From NCBI GenBank assembly GCA_947561585.1, contig CANNZV010001178.1:1-64000 (forward strand): DNA of 64,000 bases, given 5' to 3'. Source of the DNA: Caprella mutica. Taxonomy: Eukaryota; Arthropoda; Malacostraca; Amphipoda; Caprellidae. Shown piece after piece: positions 44,422 through 56,417 of the stretch. Made by a program: the position numbers and the translations under genes. The notes under the pieces were generated by a model. It did no database searches. It saw nothing but the letters and a program-made list of their open reading frames with translations, and was not told where the DNA came from. Within the stretch, counting starts at the first letter, position 1. Every line of letters starts with the position of its first letter.

Positions 44422-45682
44422 TTCACGCAACAAACAAATAGAGCCTGAGTAACTAGAGAGGAGATACAAAGATTATACCAAACTCTAACCGAATGCAAGG
44501 GTTTGTATTTCTAACCATTCACAGGATGTATATCTTCTATATTCGAATAGTGTCAGAATTGAACATAAATAAATAATAAAATATTCCTACATTTATTGTA
44601 ACAAAATCAAAAATATGTAACTACATAATATGTTTTATTTATATACCTTTCTCTTCATATCAATATATGGATAAGAATTGATTGTCTAAGAAATAGAATA
44701 TAAATATCATATTATACATAGGGAGTAGATAAAGCATTGCATTTTACACCACAGATCATAGGAGTGACATTGTGAAAAAAAATATGGGAGGGCATTTATA
44801 ACCCCCACATATATATTGAGAGTGTCCAAGTACTGTGACTTCAATTAGATTGAATGTGGATATAAAAATAAGTTATCTCTGAACGTAAGGTGTGTTATTC
44901 ACTCAGGATTTTTTCAAGTCTTTATACCAGACTTTTTGATGAGCTCCTCCTACTTTTTGTACGAGACTTTTGAATTATATAAGAAAAACGAAATAATCGT
45001 TATTTTTATTTGAAGTGGTATCCATGCTACCAGTAGGTATCTTGGAAACCAACTAAAATAATTATCATTCACTAGTTAGGCTGTAGGGTTTCTTAAATGG
45101 AATACGTATACCCCTTCATACCCACTAAACGGTACGTCTTTAATGTCATAATCACAGTTAACTTCTACCTTGTGTTGTAAATATAATAGGTATTGATAAA
45201 AAGGACACCCATGTAAAAATATGGAATGCGAAGGCTATAAAAAGGGTCTAATGATGTCAACTTTGAATCAGTTTAGTCAATAGATAACATTAGCTTTCAG
45301 ATATTTTATGGGTAACTGTGTTATTTCAAGACAACATTAAATAAACAGTTTCGAAAAGAAATGCTGTCTATACTTGAAAGCCATTGTGATTGATGGGTTT
45401 GAATTACACTGATAATTTAAATTACAATATAAAAATAAAAACAAATTAACTATTCGAGAAATTTCTAATTTAATATTCATTCATTTACAAACATTTATTA
45501 TTGTTGTTTCATAATTTTTTTTTACTTTTTCTTAGTAATTACAATGTAGCCTAATTAAATTAAATATAATGGGCATGTATAGTATGAGTTTCAATAACCT
45601 CGAATATAATTTCATGATATTTTACCATGAAATTTCTTACTTATAAATGACTGTTCAATTTTAACAGCTGTAATATGACATT
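44422..45682. other. AT-rich spacer
   Basis: Nothing recognised. Confidence 0.5.
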
Positions 45683-46047
45683 AAGGTGTATTTTCACCAG
45701 TTAATGTGTATTTTTCACCAGTTAAGGTGTATTTTTCACCAGTTAAGGTGTATTTTTCACCAGTTAAGGTGTATTTTTCATCAGTTAAAATGTATTTTTC
45801 ACTAGTTAAGGGGTATTTTTCACCAGTTAAGGTGTATTTTTCACCAGTTAAGGTGTATTTTTCACCAGTTAAGGTGTATTTTTCACCAGTTAAGGTGTAT
45901 TTTTCACCAGTTAAGGTGTATTTTTCTCCAGTTAAGGTGTATTTTTCACCAGTTAAGGTGTATTTTTCACCAGTTAAGGTGTATTTTTCACCAGTTAAGG
46001 TGTATTTTTCTCCAGTTAAGGTGTATTTTTCACCAGTTAAGGTGTAT
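45683..46047 (+). repeat. 21-bp minisatellite, about 17 copies
   Basis: The unit is close to GGTGTATTTTTCACCAGTTAA, with few substitutions between copies. Since 21 is a multiple of 3 it gives an open frame of heptads (VYFSPVK), but that frame has no ATG start before the array and no flanking coding sequence. Each unit can fold (GGTG...CACC). A degenerate, longer-period repeat containing GACTTTAGAAAATATAT follows at 46060-46245. Confidence 0.92.
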
Positions 46048-46059
46048 AATTAATAATAT

Positions 46060-46245
46060 GTTATAAAAAATATATTTTACTAACTTTAGGAATTTATTTT
46101 AGTGACTTTAGAAAATATATTTTAACTTTGGTGAAAAATTTGTGACTTTAGAAAATATATCTTAGTAACTTTAGGGAATATATTTCCATCTATATTAGGA
46201 AGTATTATTTAGGAAATTTATGAAATATATTTTAGGGATTACAGG
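46060..46245 (+). repeat. Degenerate AT-rich repeat
   Basis: Several irregular copies of TTTAGAAAATATATTTTA-like segments separated by TAACTTT or TGACTTT. Period is irregular and the copies are diverged. Confidence 0.5.
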
Positions 46246-46494
46246 ATACGTAATTTATTATCTTATATCATATAGTGGACCAAAGCTCCGCAACTAATTA
46301 TCTATGTCTCTAAGAAATTCAACCATTGTATATCTTCAGTAAATAGAAATCATAGAATTAAATTGAAAAAGTCGTATGAAAATGTTAACTGAGCAGTTAT
46401 CCTCGTTTGTAAATTTGTTTTCAATGTATTTTTGTTCGTTAGGATGATGTCGGATTAGTCCAATGACTGAATTTTCCATCTAGGCTCAACTTAT

Positions 46495-46640
46495 GTTTTT
46501 TCTTTTATTTTTGACTAACAAGGGATTCTTTCGTACAGGCTTCATTTTTATATTCATATTGCACCTTGTTTATTTTCTATTTTATAATGTGTTCATATAC
46601 TCATGCAATATTTATTTAACAAAGATCATAATTATATAAA
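46495..46640 (+). repeat. LINE 3' end fragment
   Basis: Contains AAGGGATTCTTTCGTACAGG, matching the full LINE's 3' UTR (AAAGGATTTCCTTCGTATAGG at 44293-44313), and ends with an ATTTATTTAACAAAGAT-like stretch. It is a diverged, 5'-truncated copy. Confidence 0.55.
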
Positions 46641-47754
46641 TTATACGTGTATCAATAGTAGAATAATTAGTAAAATCGCACTTAACTTTGAATGGGGTAA
46701 TTAAATTATAGAAAATGGGGTCTATAATTTAACATTTTGTCGATTTAATTTAATCGGTATCAATGCATGAAACTATATATGATAACTTTAAAAATGTTAT
46801 ATTGTAAAATTTAATTTATATGAACGAAAATGTGGAACTATCCGATGACTCAGAACTTACACAATATTTCATTAGGTACACGCTTTTCTGTTTCAATCTC
46901 CTTACTAAATATGCTATATAACAGCGGTGTTCCATATTGAAGTGTACAATGATATTAAAAGTTCTGAATGATTTCAATCTGAACTCAATATTTTATATAC
47001 AATGAGTAGCAAAGATACAAAGAAGTTTTGATTTCAGATTTAAATTGTTCCGTTGAACCCAACTAGGACTATACCTAATAATTATATACATGTACCTAGT
47101 AATTTGAGTAGAATATATGATTATATGCATGTATTAAAGGTAGAATAATTATGTACGTTAATTATACATTTATAAAGTAATTATTTAAATTTATTATTAT
47201 ATAGTTGATAGAAAAAGAATACACTTTATTTTAAATATTGCTAAAAATAATTGAAATTGAAGATAATTTTATTTTCGTTATATATTTGGAAATTATTCAA
47301 ATAAGAATACTCTCTTAATTAAAGATAAAATATGATAGAATTAAGATATCTAATACTTACCAATATCGATTGCACGTACAAACAAATAATTATTAATTAA
47401 ATATCCAATTAATAAATAATTTCGCAAAACTTAAATTATTTATTCCGTTCAAAAGTTATTAAACCGCATAATTCTTCAATCACCAGTTAGGTAAATAACA
47501 CAGTTTATCTGTGACAATGTTACAAAAAAAGATAATAGTTTTCTCACATTCGTAACACCAGTCTAAACATTTTCTCCCTGTTCACTTCACTCTCAGAGCT
47601 ACTCTGACACATCACATGTTACTCCTACCACACCTGAAGACACAGTGAGTGCTTAGGACTCTCTGTGCCGTATTCGGAACATTGAGTAGGTGGAACGGAT
47701 TAGAATTGAAAGTAGTATTGGACAAGATATAAGAATAAGTACAATAAAGAAACG
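46641..47754. other. AT-rich spacer
   Basis: Nothing recognised. Confidence 0.5.
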
Positions 47755-47880
47755 TTACAGTTCTCGGAAAGTGAGTGATAGCATAGTTGCTAACCTGATA
47801 CTCCTGATAGCCAATCTGATCTTTAGAAATTACTGATCGATCTTTGTTGATCCCCATTTTCCGATTACTGAGAGTGTGTG
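47755..47880. mobile_element. Short MITE with CAGTACTCGG-like ends, copy 2
   Basis: Left end CAGTTCTCGGAAAGTGAGTG. The right end, inverted, reads CAGTAATCGGAAAATGGGG. Related to 36612-36768. Confidence 0.5.
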
Positions 47881-47943
47881 ACTTATGACTCTATATATCA
47901 CCTTATGTATTTTTGATGTATACTCCTTATATAATAATTATGT

Positions 47944-48217
47944 GTAGAATTATCTTCGAGAATTTGCGGAAGATTATATTTTACCCGGCATTTATTTATT
48001 TATCATCTTGTTATTCGAACTCAAGAAATATTCAACAAAATTTCATGAGACTTGGTTGGACGATTAGTCATTATCCAGTTAACAGTTTATTAGATTTTGG
48101 AGCGAATTAGTCAAAGGTTGAGAGGAAGGTCATTTATAACTCAAGTATTATTGGAAAGTCAAGGTCATTTAAGCGGCGGCAAAGTTATGCGCTGTACCAA
48201 GTGCACGTGATCTAGTT
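47944..48217 (-). repeat. SINE-like dispersed repeat, copy 3
   Basis: On the minus strand it runs from CACTTGGTACAGCGCATAAC, through AATGACCTTGACTTTCC and GGATAATGACTAATCGTCC, to AACAAGATGATAAATAAATA and a CTTCCGCA end. It closely matches copy 1. Confidence 0.65.
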
Positions 48218-51200
48218 TATGTATATATGTATATTAAGGGTATTTTTTTTTTAAATTTCTTGAATTAATTTTCTTTTTAATTCTTATATTTGAAAAAAAC
48301 TACTTTTTGTTCAGTTCCTTACCCTAAACATAATGCTGCAACCAAGGAGTCCTCTATTTTCTTCAATCATATGTTAAAGGGTAAAAATATGAATCTCACG
48401 TATCATGATTTAACTATATTCAAATTATTATTAAGGAAACCTACATTTTTTTTTTTTTACATTTTTATTTGTGATAAAACCTTTCAATTCAATTCTTTGA
48501 TTTACAATTAAAAAAATCGTTAGGCATCAGGAATAATTTTATTCTCTTTTACGAATTCATACAATTTCATTAGCTAGATAGCAATTAAATTAATTTACAA
48601 ATAATCAATACTAAATATTTGTAAAGTTCATTGTTATAATATGATTATGTATGGTTGAATCATGTAACGATACAAATCTGAGAACAGAATAAAGAACAAA
48701 TCAAGGAATTCATCAAATATTCTTATCAAAATCCATAGACTTTTTAAAACTTAATTACAAATGCATTCCATTCAACTATATTGTATATTAAGCAGGTTTA
48801 AAAAATATTTCATGTAATCTGATATCATTTCAAAAGAAATTGTAGGTATAAATGTATAATTAACTCCATAGTGATGTTGTTCAGATACTTGTATTTTAGA
48901 AATAGATTATAAGCATTAATTATTTATTTCATATAATTATTTTGTTACTTTATTAGTTATTGATGCTGGTGACAATCAATCTTTCCATCACCATTAAAAA
49001 AACAGGTAATCCGAACTATAATGAGAGAAAAGTGTCTCCAACTAAGTAGAAATAGGGAGCAATGTTTTATAATTTGAATTGCAAATGCAGTCTAGCAACA
49101 CCATCTGTTGAATATCCTTTTTATCTACTTTACGGCGCTCTTCACAATTGTGTCTTTCAACCATAGAGTTATGATATACACTAGAAAGAGGTAGTGATGC
49201 AGCGATTGCAAGACTGTGAAAACAACGGTGTAAAACCTTACTTTGCTTCAGTTATATCATTACTCCATGGAACTGACGCTTGATTGCCAGTCACGTGACC
49301 CCAAAATGAGGAATTACCCGTCCTACAAGACACGATATAATTTTGGCCACTGGCTCACCACTTGGTTTTAGCATCGCGGAATAAAGGCGCAACGTTTGTT
49401 GTTTCAGCAATAAAAATATATTCTTCTTAGTGTGATATTTCCTTCAGCGATAAAACAAAAACAAAAATGTGAATATATTTCAAGAAGAGTTTTTTTTCTC
49501 GATATAAAAAATGCAAGAGTGAAGCAGGCCTTGCTGAATTTCGGCTATTTAAAATCAGTATCTATTATTCCATTAAAATCATATTTTCTTGGAAATTATC
49601 CTTCAACGTATAACAATTATTCTGGTATAAGTGAAATACAAGAAAGAAATGTGGACTATTTTCATTGTACTATTTTACAGTCTAATGCCTTTTATTTCTG
49701 GCTGTATCATGGCTACGAGTTATGGTATTATTAATACTTCAAATGAATCATGGTAAATAATTCTGTTGAATCAGTTTATATGTACATACTTGGTGAGCCA
49801 GAATTAACTGACCATTTTCATTGGCTAATAACACGAAAACTATTAATGCTGAAATGTTCAAACTTGTTTTATTTGACTGATAAGTTTTTTAAGGTTCATA
49901 AACACTAAGTTTTGAAAATGATGGCATTTAATGCCGTCCGTGGTTGTTTTGAAATTTGTTGTTCAATAACAGAAGAGTTTTCAAGTTTCAGAATATGAGT
50001 TTATTTTTTAATTCTTGGTTGATTTGTTTTTCATAGAAGAACGTGACTTAAGGAAGCCGAAAAATAATAAATAACAAAGGAATAAATTTGAAGAACGAAG
50101 GTGCAATGGGATATTACAGAATAGTAAAATATACTGAATTTGCAATTAACACTCATCTTCGTTTCGTTCTGTTGAAACATAATATTGCGTAAGTTATGCA
50201 TTCAATGCCATGGGATTAAAAAACTGTCTTTTCATCATTGGGTTTCGAAATTAACTGTTTCAGTTAATAATTGACCGATGGCTGCTGAGACTGTTATTAC
50301 GCACCACACAGTCTAACGCAGATGCAGTGGTCTCTCTTGAATTTATAATGTATTTAAAAGTATACGAATTATAAAATTATGTCTATTTACATGGCCAGAT
50401 AGGTGTAGATGGAACTGGTAATAGAAAATAATTGATTCGATTAAAGAGGCATTCTTACTCAAATGAAAAAAAGTTTCGGAACAATTAAGACGCCTGTGAT
50501 AATATTCGGAAATAACTCTTGTGTTTTAATTGACTTTTGAAGGGATATAACTTCAAGTCTTTTTAAACTAAGAATTGTCGTAATATCGATCGTGAAATAA
50601 TTAATTAATTACGAACGTTTTCTAGTACAGCTTTATGGATTGTGTTTTCTAGACATTGTTTATTTTTGACTGTACGAGTCTTGGCAAATTTTCGAAATAC
50701 ATAGAGATTTAATTATGCTTTTAGAAGGACTTGTTATTGTTCTGAAATTGATTTTGTAAAAACGTTTCACCTATTTTATTGGATTTGTCCACGTGCAGAT
50801 TTGATCGGATACTCCTAGTGTAATCAATTCTATGGTTTCTATGTTGAAGCGAACTATGATGAAAAGTTATGGTTTGAAATGAACAGGAAGCACTTTTCTA
50901 TTTGACGAATAAATAGGAAACTCCGTCACATGGACCTTAAAAAAGATATCCTTTCAAACAAACAAATTTTAACGATTCAGCGTTCATATTTTTCGTATTA
51001 TTAAAAAAATTAGATGGTCAGGTAATTCATTTATTCACTATTTGTACTTGAATCCAACTATAATCGTGAACCTATTATAATAATTTAATTCTCCATAGAT
51101 GAGGAACAAGGATTATAATAGTTCATATTCAATTTACAAATACTCTCTATTATCGTTATCCCTTTAGTTAGTATTAGTTTGCCAGTCCCTCTCACGCCTC

Positions 51201-51477
51201 TTTGATTGCTTTGTGTTGCTCTCTGCTGTGCGCGACACCCACAAACTAACTCCTAAATTACACACTGCCATTGTCGTACCTCTCACTTTGTGACTGTTTT
51301 CTTTGCCTCCATTTGGTGGAAAGTCAGAGTAATCCTTTTGCCTTCTAACGGAGTTATAGAGGATGCGGTGGATATAATTCCAAATGATCTCAATTCTCGG
51401 TTCGTAAAATCATCCGTAGGACCTATTACTTTACACTCTGCGTGTGGCAGGAGAGGATTTTAAATGAGTAGAATAAC
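48218..51477. other. AT-rich spacer with two GC-richer patches
   Basis: 49110-49400 and 51170-51460 are GC-richer than their surroundings. The first carries GTCACGTGACCCCAAAATGA, a variant of the motif at 1950-1980, and a 100-codon frame follows at 49432-49734 whose product is not recognised. The second has no long frame. They may be exon or promoter remnants or old repeats. Confidence 0.4.
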
Positions 51478-51690
51478 ATAGTACTCCGACACTCACTGTA
51501 TCCGGAAAATGGACGGTAAGTGGTCATATTTGATACTACAAACTGTGTAAGAAAACCAATTTTCATAATCAGTTTATGTTTTTAAATTTGATTATAATAG
51601 TGATGAAGAGTTGATATAGTACTTGAACCAATTTTACATGGAATATGTCTGATCATGATGTTCCTATTTCAACTCCCACTTACCGAAATT
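51478..51690. repeat. Possible diverged MITE with AGTACTCCG end
   Basis: The left side AGTACTCCGACACTCACTGT is a variant of the left end at 36634-36656. The right side has TCCCACTTACCG, the inverted form of CGGTAAGTGG at 51511-51520. Weakly supported. Confidence 0.3.
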
Positions 51691-51965
51691 ATCCAATATT
51701 GACACATTTTAATGAAATTAGATTTAGGTAAGCTCAGTGTGGGCAGTTATAATTTGAAGACCTTAAAGACCCACATCAAAATTTAAACACTAAATCGATG
51801 CTGTTATTGAATTAGTAATAAGGGACTTAACTAGAAGAGAAAACATTTGCAATGTCTTATTCACCACTGGAATGATTTGTGTGATATCAAAATGAGTATA
51901 TATAAAGTAAAAAGAAAGATCAAAATTCCAAGTGTGAATTATTTCCTCAGGTAACCGGTAAATTG

Positions 51966-52225
51966 TTCGAAAACAATTGCTCGAAAGACAATTGCTCGAA
52001 AACAATTGCTCGAAAAACAATTGCTCGGATGAACAATTGCTCGGAAGAACAATTGCTCGAAAGATAATTGCTCGAAAAACAATTGCTCGAACGAACAATT
52101 GATCGAATGAACAATTGCTCGAACGAACAATTGATCGAATGAACAATTGCTCGAATTATCAAATTGCTCGAATGAACAAAATTGCTCTAATGAACAAAAT
52201 TGCTCGAATTATAAAATTGCACAGT
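51966..52225 (-). repeat. GAGCAATTG array, left arm
   Basis: About 18 units of variable length (12-15 bp), of the type ACAATTGCTCGAA, with variants ending GAACG, GGATG and GAATG. Confidence 0.88.
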
Positions 52226-52779
52226 TTCCGATTTTATTTAAGTGAGTTATTCATGAAGTGGAGCTGCACCTAACAATCCTTGTTTCTTTTTAGTAATTGA
52301 TCATTAATCATTCTATAAATCATTTTAATTATTACTCATACTGCATAATCCTTTCTCTAAAAACCGTTTGTGTCATCTCGTATGTAACATGTGAATTGGA
52401 ATCATGTGGTGAATCAGAACTATTCATTTTTTTTTATCATAAAACCCGAATTTTTCTGTAGATTAATTAAAACTCTGCCATAACTTTGAGTTATTTCACC
52501 TAATAAGGTGCCACATACATATGGGCTAATAATTGATTAATCTACAAATTTTTTCAGGTTTTATGATAAAAAACATGAATAGTACTGATTCACCACATGA
52601 TTCCATTTCACATGTTACATACGAGATGACACAAACGGCCTAAAACAAGATTATGCGGAATGAGTTATATGTAATTAAAATCATTTATAGAATGATTAAT
52701 GATCAATTACTGAAAAGGAACAAACATTGTTAGGTGTAGCTCCACTTCATGAATAAATGACTTTTATAAAATCAAAAAC

Positions 52780-53020
52780 TGTGCAATTTTATAATTCGAG
52801 CAATTTTGTTCATTCGAGCAATTTGATAATTCGAGCAATTGTTCATTCGATCAATTGTTCGTTCGAGCAATAGTTTTTCGAGCAATTGTCTTTCGAGCGA
52901 TTGTTCTTTCGAGCAATTGTTCATTCGAGCATTTGTTTTTCGATTATTTTTTTTCGAGCAATTGTCTTACGAGTAATTTTTTTCGAGCAATTGTCTTTCG
53001 AGCAATTGATTTCGAGCAAT
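52780..53020 (+). repeat. GAGCAATTG array, right arm
   Basis: Inverted counterpart of the left array, with units such as TTCGAGCAATTGTTCA. The order of unit variants near the core (TTATAATTCGAGCAATTTTG) mirrors that of the left side. Confidence 0.88.
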
Positions 53021-53302
53021 TTACCTAGAACCATTTCCTCATTTAGAAAATCTCGTCACAAGCCATCTTTTGTAAATTATTTCAATTTACTTATTGAAGT
53101 AATGAACTCGCCAACTTATTTGTGAGTCAAAAGAGAGTAAAAAATGCTCTCCAAATAGTGAACAAATCTTTTTTAGTCTGCCATTAATAGCCAACAGTTC
53201 TAGAAAACCAATGGCCATTTTATTTGGGACTAAATTAAATTTGTTCACTATTTGTGGTAGCTCTATTACTCAGGACTCTACATTTACCATAGAGGAGTCC
53301 AT

Positions 53303-54256
53303 TATATAGTATGGGCTACAAAAATGTTTCCGCTTTTTCAAATACTTGTAAATCGTTAGCCAATGAACGAAAAAACTGTATCTTGGTCTCTTTTTCACCG
53401 ACTTTTATTTTACTATTAACAATTAATAACATTTTTGAACTGATGGACATAGTTTAAGAACTGGTAAACAAAGAGTGAGGCAGATTATTTTTGTCATTGT
53501 ACGGAGGTTATTCTTAGAGCTAACTTTGTGATTTTACTTATTAAAAGGCAGTGAATAGAAAGAAAAAAAATTATAATGAAAGACATTTAATACAGGGTGG
53601 TTACACTTCTTCATTGGAAATTATTTGGAAATAGAACAACTTCATTAACATTTTGATCTCATCGAAGTTTTCACTATGAATATTCGTTCTTCGCTTGTTA
53701 ACATGGTTGATGCCCGCTTCACAATTTCATTTCTAACAGCGCGGAAATTTTTTTTTTCTTAAAATGTGTTTACACATTTTAAGTGTGACCACATTTTAAG
53801 AAGCGTCTTTTTTCTGCGCTGTTAAAAAGGCAATTGTGAAGCGGGCCTTAACCATGCAATGAACAAGCGAAGAACGAATATTCATAGTGAAAACTTCTAT
53901 GAGATCAAAATGTCACTGAAGTTGTTCTATTTCCAAATAGTTTCCAAGGAAGAAGTTTAAGCACCCTGTTTTAAAATGTCTACAATTGCAAATTTTTCCT
54001 TCTATTCACTGCCTTTTAATAAGTAAAATCACAGAGTTAGCTCTAAGAATAACCCTCGCGCAATGACAAAAAAATCACCCTCACTTTTTGCTAACCTGTT
54101 CTTAAACTTTGTCCATCAGTTCAAAAATGATTTTACCTGTTAATAGTAAAATAAAAGTCGGTGAAAAAGTGACCAAGGTACAGTTTTTTCGTCCATTGGC
54201 TAACGATTTACAAGTATTCGAAAAAGCGGAAACATTTTTGTGGCCCATACTGTATA
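53303..54256. mobile_element. 954-bp near-perfect palindrome with concentric inner element
   Basis: The left arm (53303-53775) is the inverted copy of the right arm (53785-54256), for example ATGTTTCCGC against GCGGAAACAT at the outside. Concentric inside it, 53593-53968 has mariner-type ends (CAGGGTGGTTACACTTCTTC and its inverse), with TA at 53591-53592 on the left and TT on the right. Both palindromes centre at about 53780. The reading frames at 54102-54444 are by-products. Confidence 0.75.
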
Positions 54257-55102
54257 GGAGTTTTACTGTATTACATATAGATTTCAAAATATCTTCTAAA
54301 TGTTCATATACGATAGCAATGATGGATGAAAAATTCCTCGCTTTCTATTTCAAAAGATATCAGATATTCCTGTCTAAAGATATTCTAGCTAATCAACTTC
54401 TATCGAATATTAGACAGTTGTGCAATATTACATGTATTTTTTAAATGACACCTTCACTCTTATCATAGAAACAGTTCGGATGATAGATGCGACTTACCCT
54501 GTCATCCGATATCCATTTTTGACCAAAGTATATTGCATGGACATACTTTTGAATATTCATGATTGGTAGGAATCTTTTCCGTGTGAGGGTAGAATAAGCA
54601 AATATTGTATGTTTTATCCAATAGGGGATATTTTGTATAACATTTTTGGTGTTCCATTGATTGTGAGTGCGTAGGTGATATGAATAAAAACCAAAATTAA
54701 AGTTCTCCAACAATATTTTGACATTCTTATGAGCTAGAAAAAATGATGCCATTTTTATCACATTTCTGCTGAATCAGCATCTATGTATTGGATAAAACAA
54801 CACCCTACTTCTACTTTTCATAGAACAGAAGTAAATTCGGGTTCAAAGAGTTCAATTATGGTAAAAATATAAGACCAAAATGGTAAACACATTATCTGAT
54901 TAGCGGAAAAATGAAAATAGATTGATATATCAGGCCCAGAGGAATATTAGAACTTTGAACTAAACATGTCATTTATAAGACTGATTTTGTATTCCTTTTA
55001 TAAACATTATAATTTATAACTTCATTAAAAACATTATTCAACACCTTAATATCTAGCAGTGGGATTTATTATTATTGTGTCATTTTTAATTATTGTGTAA
55101 CA
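54257..55102. other. AT-rich spacer
   Basis: No recognised gene. The minus-strand frame at 54441-54761 is not recognised. Confidence 0.45.
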
Positions 55103-55789
55103 TGCACAATAGGATAGAGCGTTTTTTCAACTTTTTAGAGTTTGGTTTCACGTTTGGGGGGAAAAGTTGTGGAACTACATAAAAACTAATAGTGCAAACT
55201 TTCAGACCCCTAGGTTGATTTCTTTATGGTTTGAGGGTCATTTGAAAATACGAAAAAATAACATATTATTTAAAGAAATCCAAAAAATATATTTATTGTT
55301 CTCAAAAGTCAAGATTAATTAATATCGTAATAATAACCCATTGAGAATATCTGAGCAAAATTTCAAAGCTCTATCTAATTATCTTCAATGTTCGAAGCCC
55401 CTTTGAATATCATAATGATAAGGATTTATTGATGAAAACATGAAAACATAATCACCAAGCCCTTCTATAATTACCTCTAACAAGAGGACATTTCAGGGCC
55501 TCGAACAATGAAGATAATAAGATAGAGCTTTGAAATTTTGGTCAGATATTCTCAATGAGTTATTATTACGATATTAATTTATCTTGACTTTTAAGAATAA
55601 TAAATATTATTTTTGGATTTTTTTAAATAGTATGCTATTTTCGTATTTACAAAACACCCTCGAACCATCAAGAAATCGACCTAGGGGTCTGAAAGTTTGT
55701 ACACATAGTTTTTATGCAGCTCCACAACTTTTGCCCCCTAATGTGAAACCCAACTCTAAAAAAGTTGAAAAACGCTCCACCCAAATGCA
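55103..55789. mobile_element. 687-bp long-TIR non-autonomous element
   Basis: Arms of about 285 bp (55103-55390 and 55500-55789) are inverted copies. Ends are TGCACAATAGGATAGAGCG and, inverted, TGCATTTGGGTGGAGCG. Further in, GGGTCTGAAAGTTTG and GATAGAGCTTTGAAATTTTG pair with their inverses. The core (55390-55500) is unique and non-coding. Confidence 0.75.
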
Positions 55790-56019
55790 CAAGAAAAATA
55801 AATTTGGTTACATCACCGAAAAAAAATTGAGAAAATGTGTTTAATCAAAATATCTAATAAATATATCTTTCTCTGTTAAAAACACACGATGTTTTCACAT
55901 CAAAAACACGAAAAATACTATCTATACAGAATAAATGTGATCTTATAATGCATTGGACAAATGAAGATAATTGTCTTCGTCGTATATAAATTAGCCAGTT
56001 TGATTGTATAGGGTCGGAC

Positions 56020-56398
56020 GGGGTATCACTGCGCATGCCATTTTCATTGGGTATCACAACGCACCTCTTATAATTTGAAAACCACTTGTTTTAGCCTAAA
56101 TCTTATTGCACCATCATTTCAAGCATCTGCTTTTCTCCCATAAACATCGTGACGCACCATTACCTTTATTAGTATTTCTAGAGTTAAGTCGCGATGAATG
56201 TAGTGCTCTCAAAACGACCTGGAAAAAGTTTGCGTCAGTGATTTTTAAAACCAGCAAACTCTCCGATTACTCTAGAACCGAAATTAATAGATTCATACCG
56301 TTTAACATGTAAACACAAACATTAACAGTTACATTATGTCAAATTTCAACTTCTCAGTTTCAACGGTTTTCCCGCCACAACCGAGCGCAGTGATACCC
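56020..56398. mobile_element. TIR element with GGGTATCACTGCGC ends, copy 1
   Basis: Begins GGGGTATCACTGCGCAT (56020-56036) and ends with the inverse GCGCAGTGATACCC (56385-56398). A variant GGGTATCACAACGCACC lies just inside the left end (56049-56065). A 68-codon frame (56106-56312) inside has no known relatives. Confidence 0.55.
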
Positions 56399-56417
56399 AA
56401 GATAATTGAGAGGTAGA

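Larger units (their letters stand above)
51950..53032. mobile_element. Complete Foldback-type element with 9-bp target duplication
   Basis: A 1083-bp element bordered by a perfect 9-bp direct repeat ATTTCCTCA (51941-51949 and 53033-53041). Termini read inward GGTAACCGGTAAATTGTTCG on the left and GGTTCTAGGTAAATTGCTCG on the right. Each terminus leads into a tandem array, then a unique inverted arm (about 52226-52470 and 52530-52780), and finally a small core at 52480-52530. Arms are nearly identical. There is no protein-coding gene. A 9-bp duplication plus array-bearing inverted ends matches Drosophila Foldback, which is related to Mutator-like elements. Confidence 0.85.

Noticed and set aside
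45706..46053. 115-codon ORF made of VYFSPVK heptads
   Set aside because: It is exactly the 21-bp array, starts at GTG and has no coding sequence on either side.
51966..53020. Possible CRISPR array
   Set aside because: Units are contiguous with no spacers and occur as inverted pairs at transposon ends in a eukaryotic genome.
51790..53125. Overlapping ORFs with repeated AIV/SNC/EQLF words
   Set aside because: They are translations of the GAGCAATTG arrays of the foldback element in several frames.
54102..54444. Two ORFs (plus and minus) of 61 and 111 codons
   Set aside because: They lie in the right arm of the 954-bp palindrome and overlap each other on opposite strands. No family is recognised.
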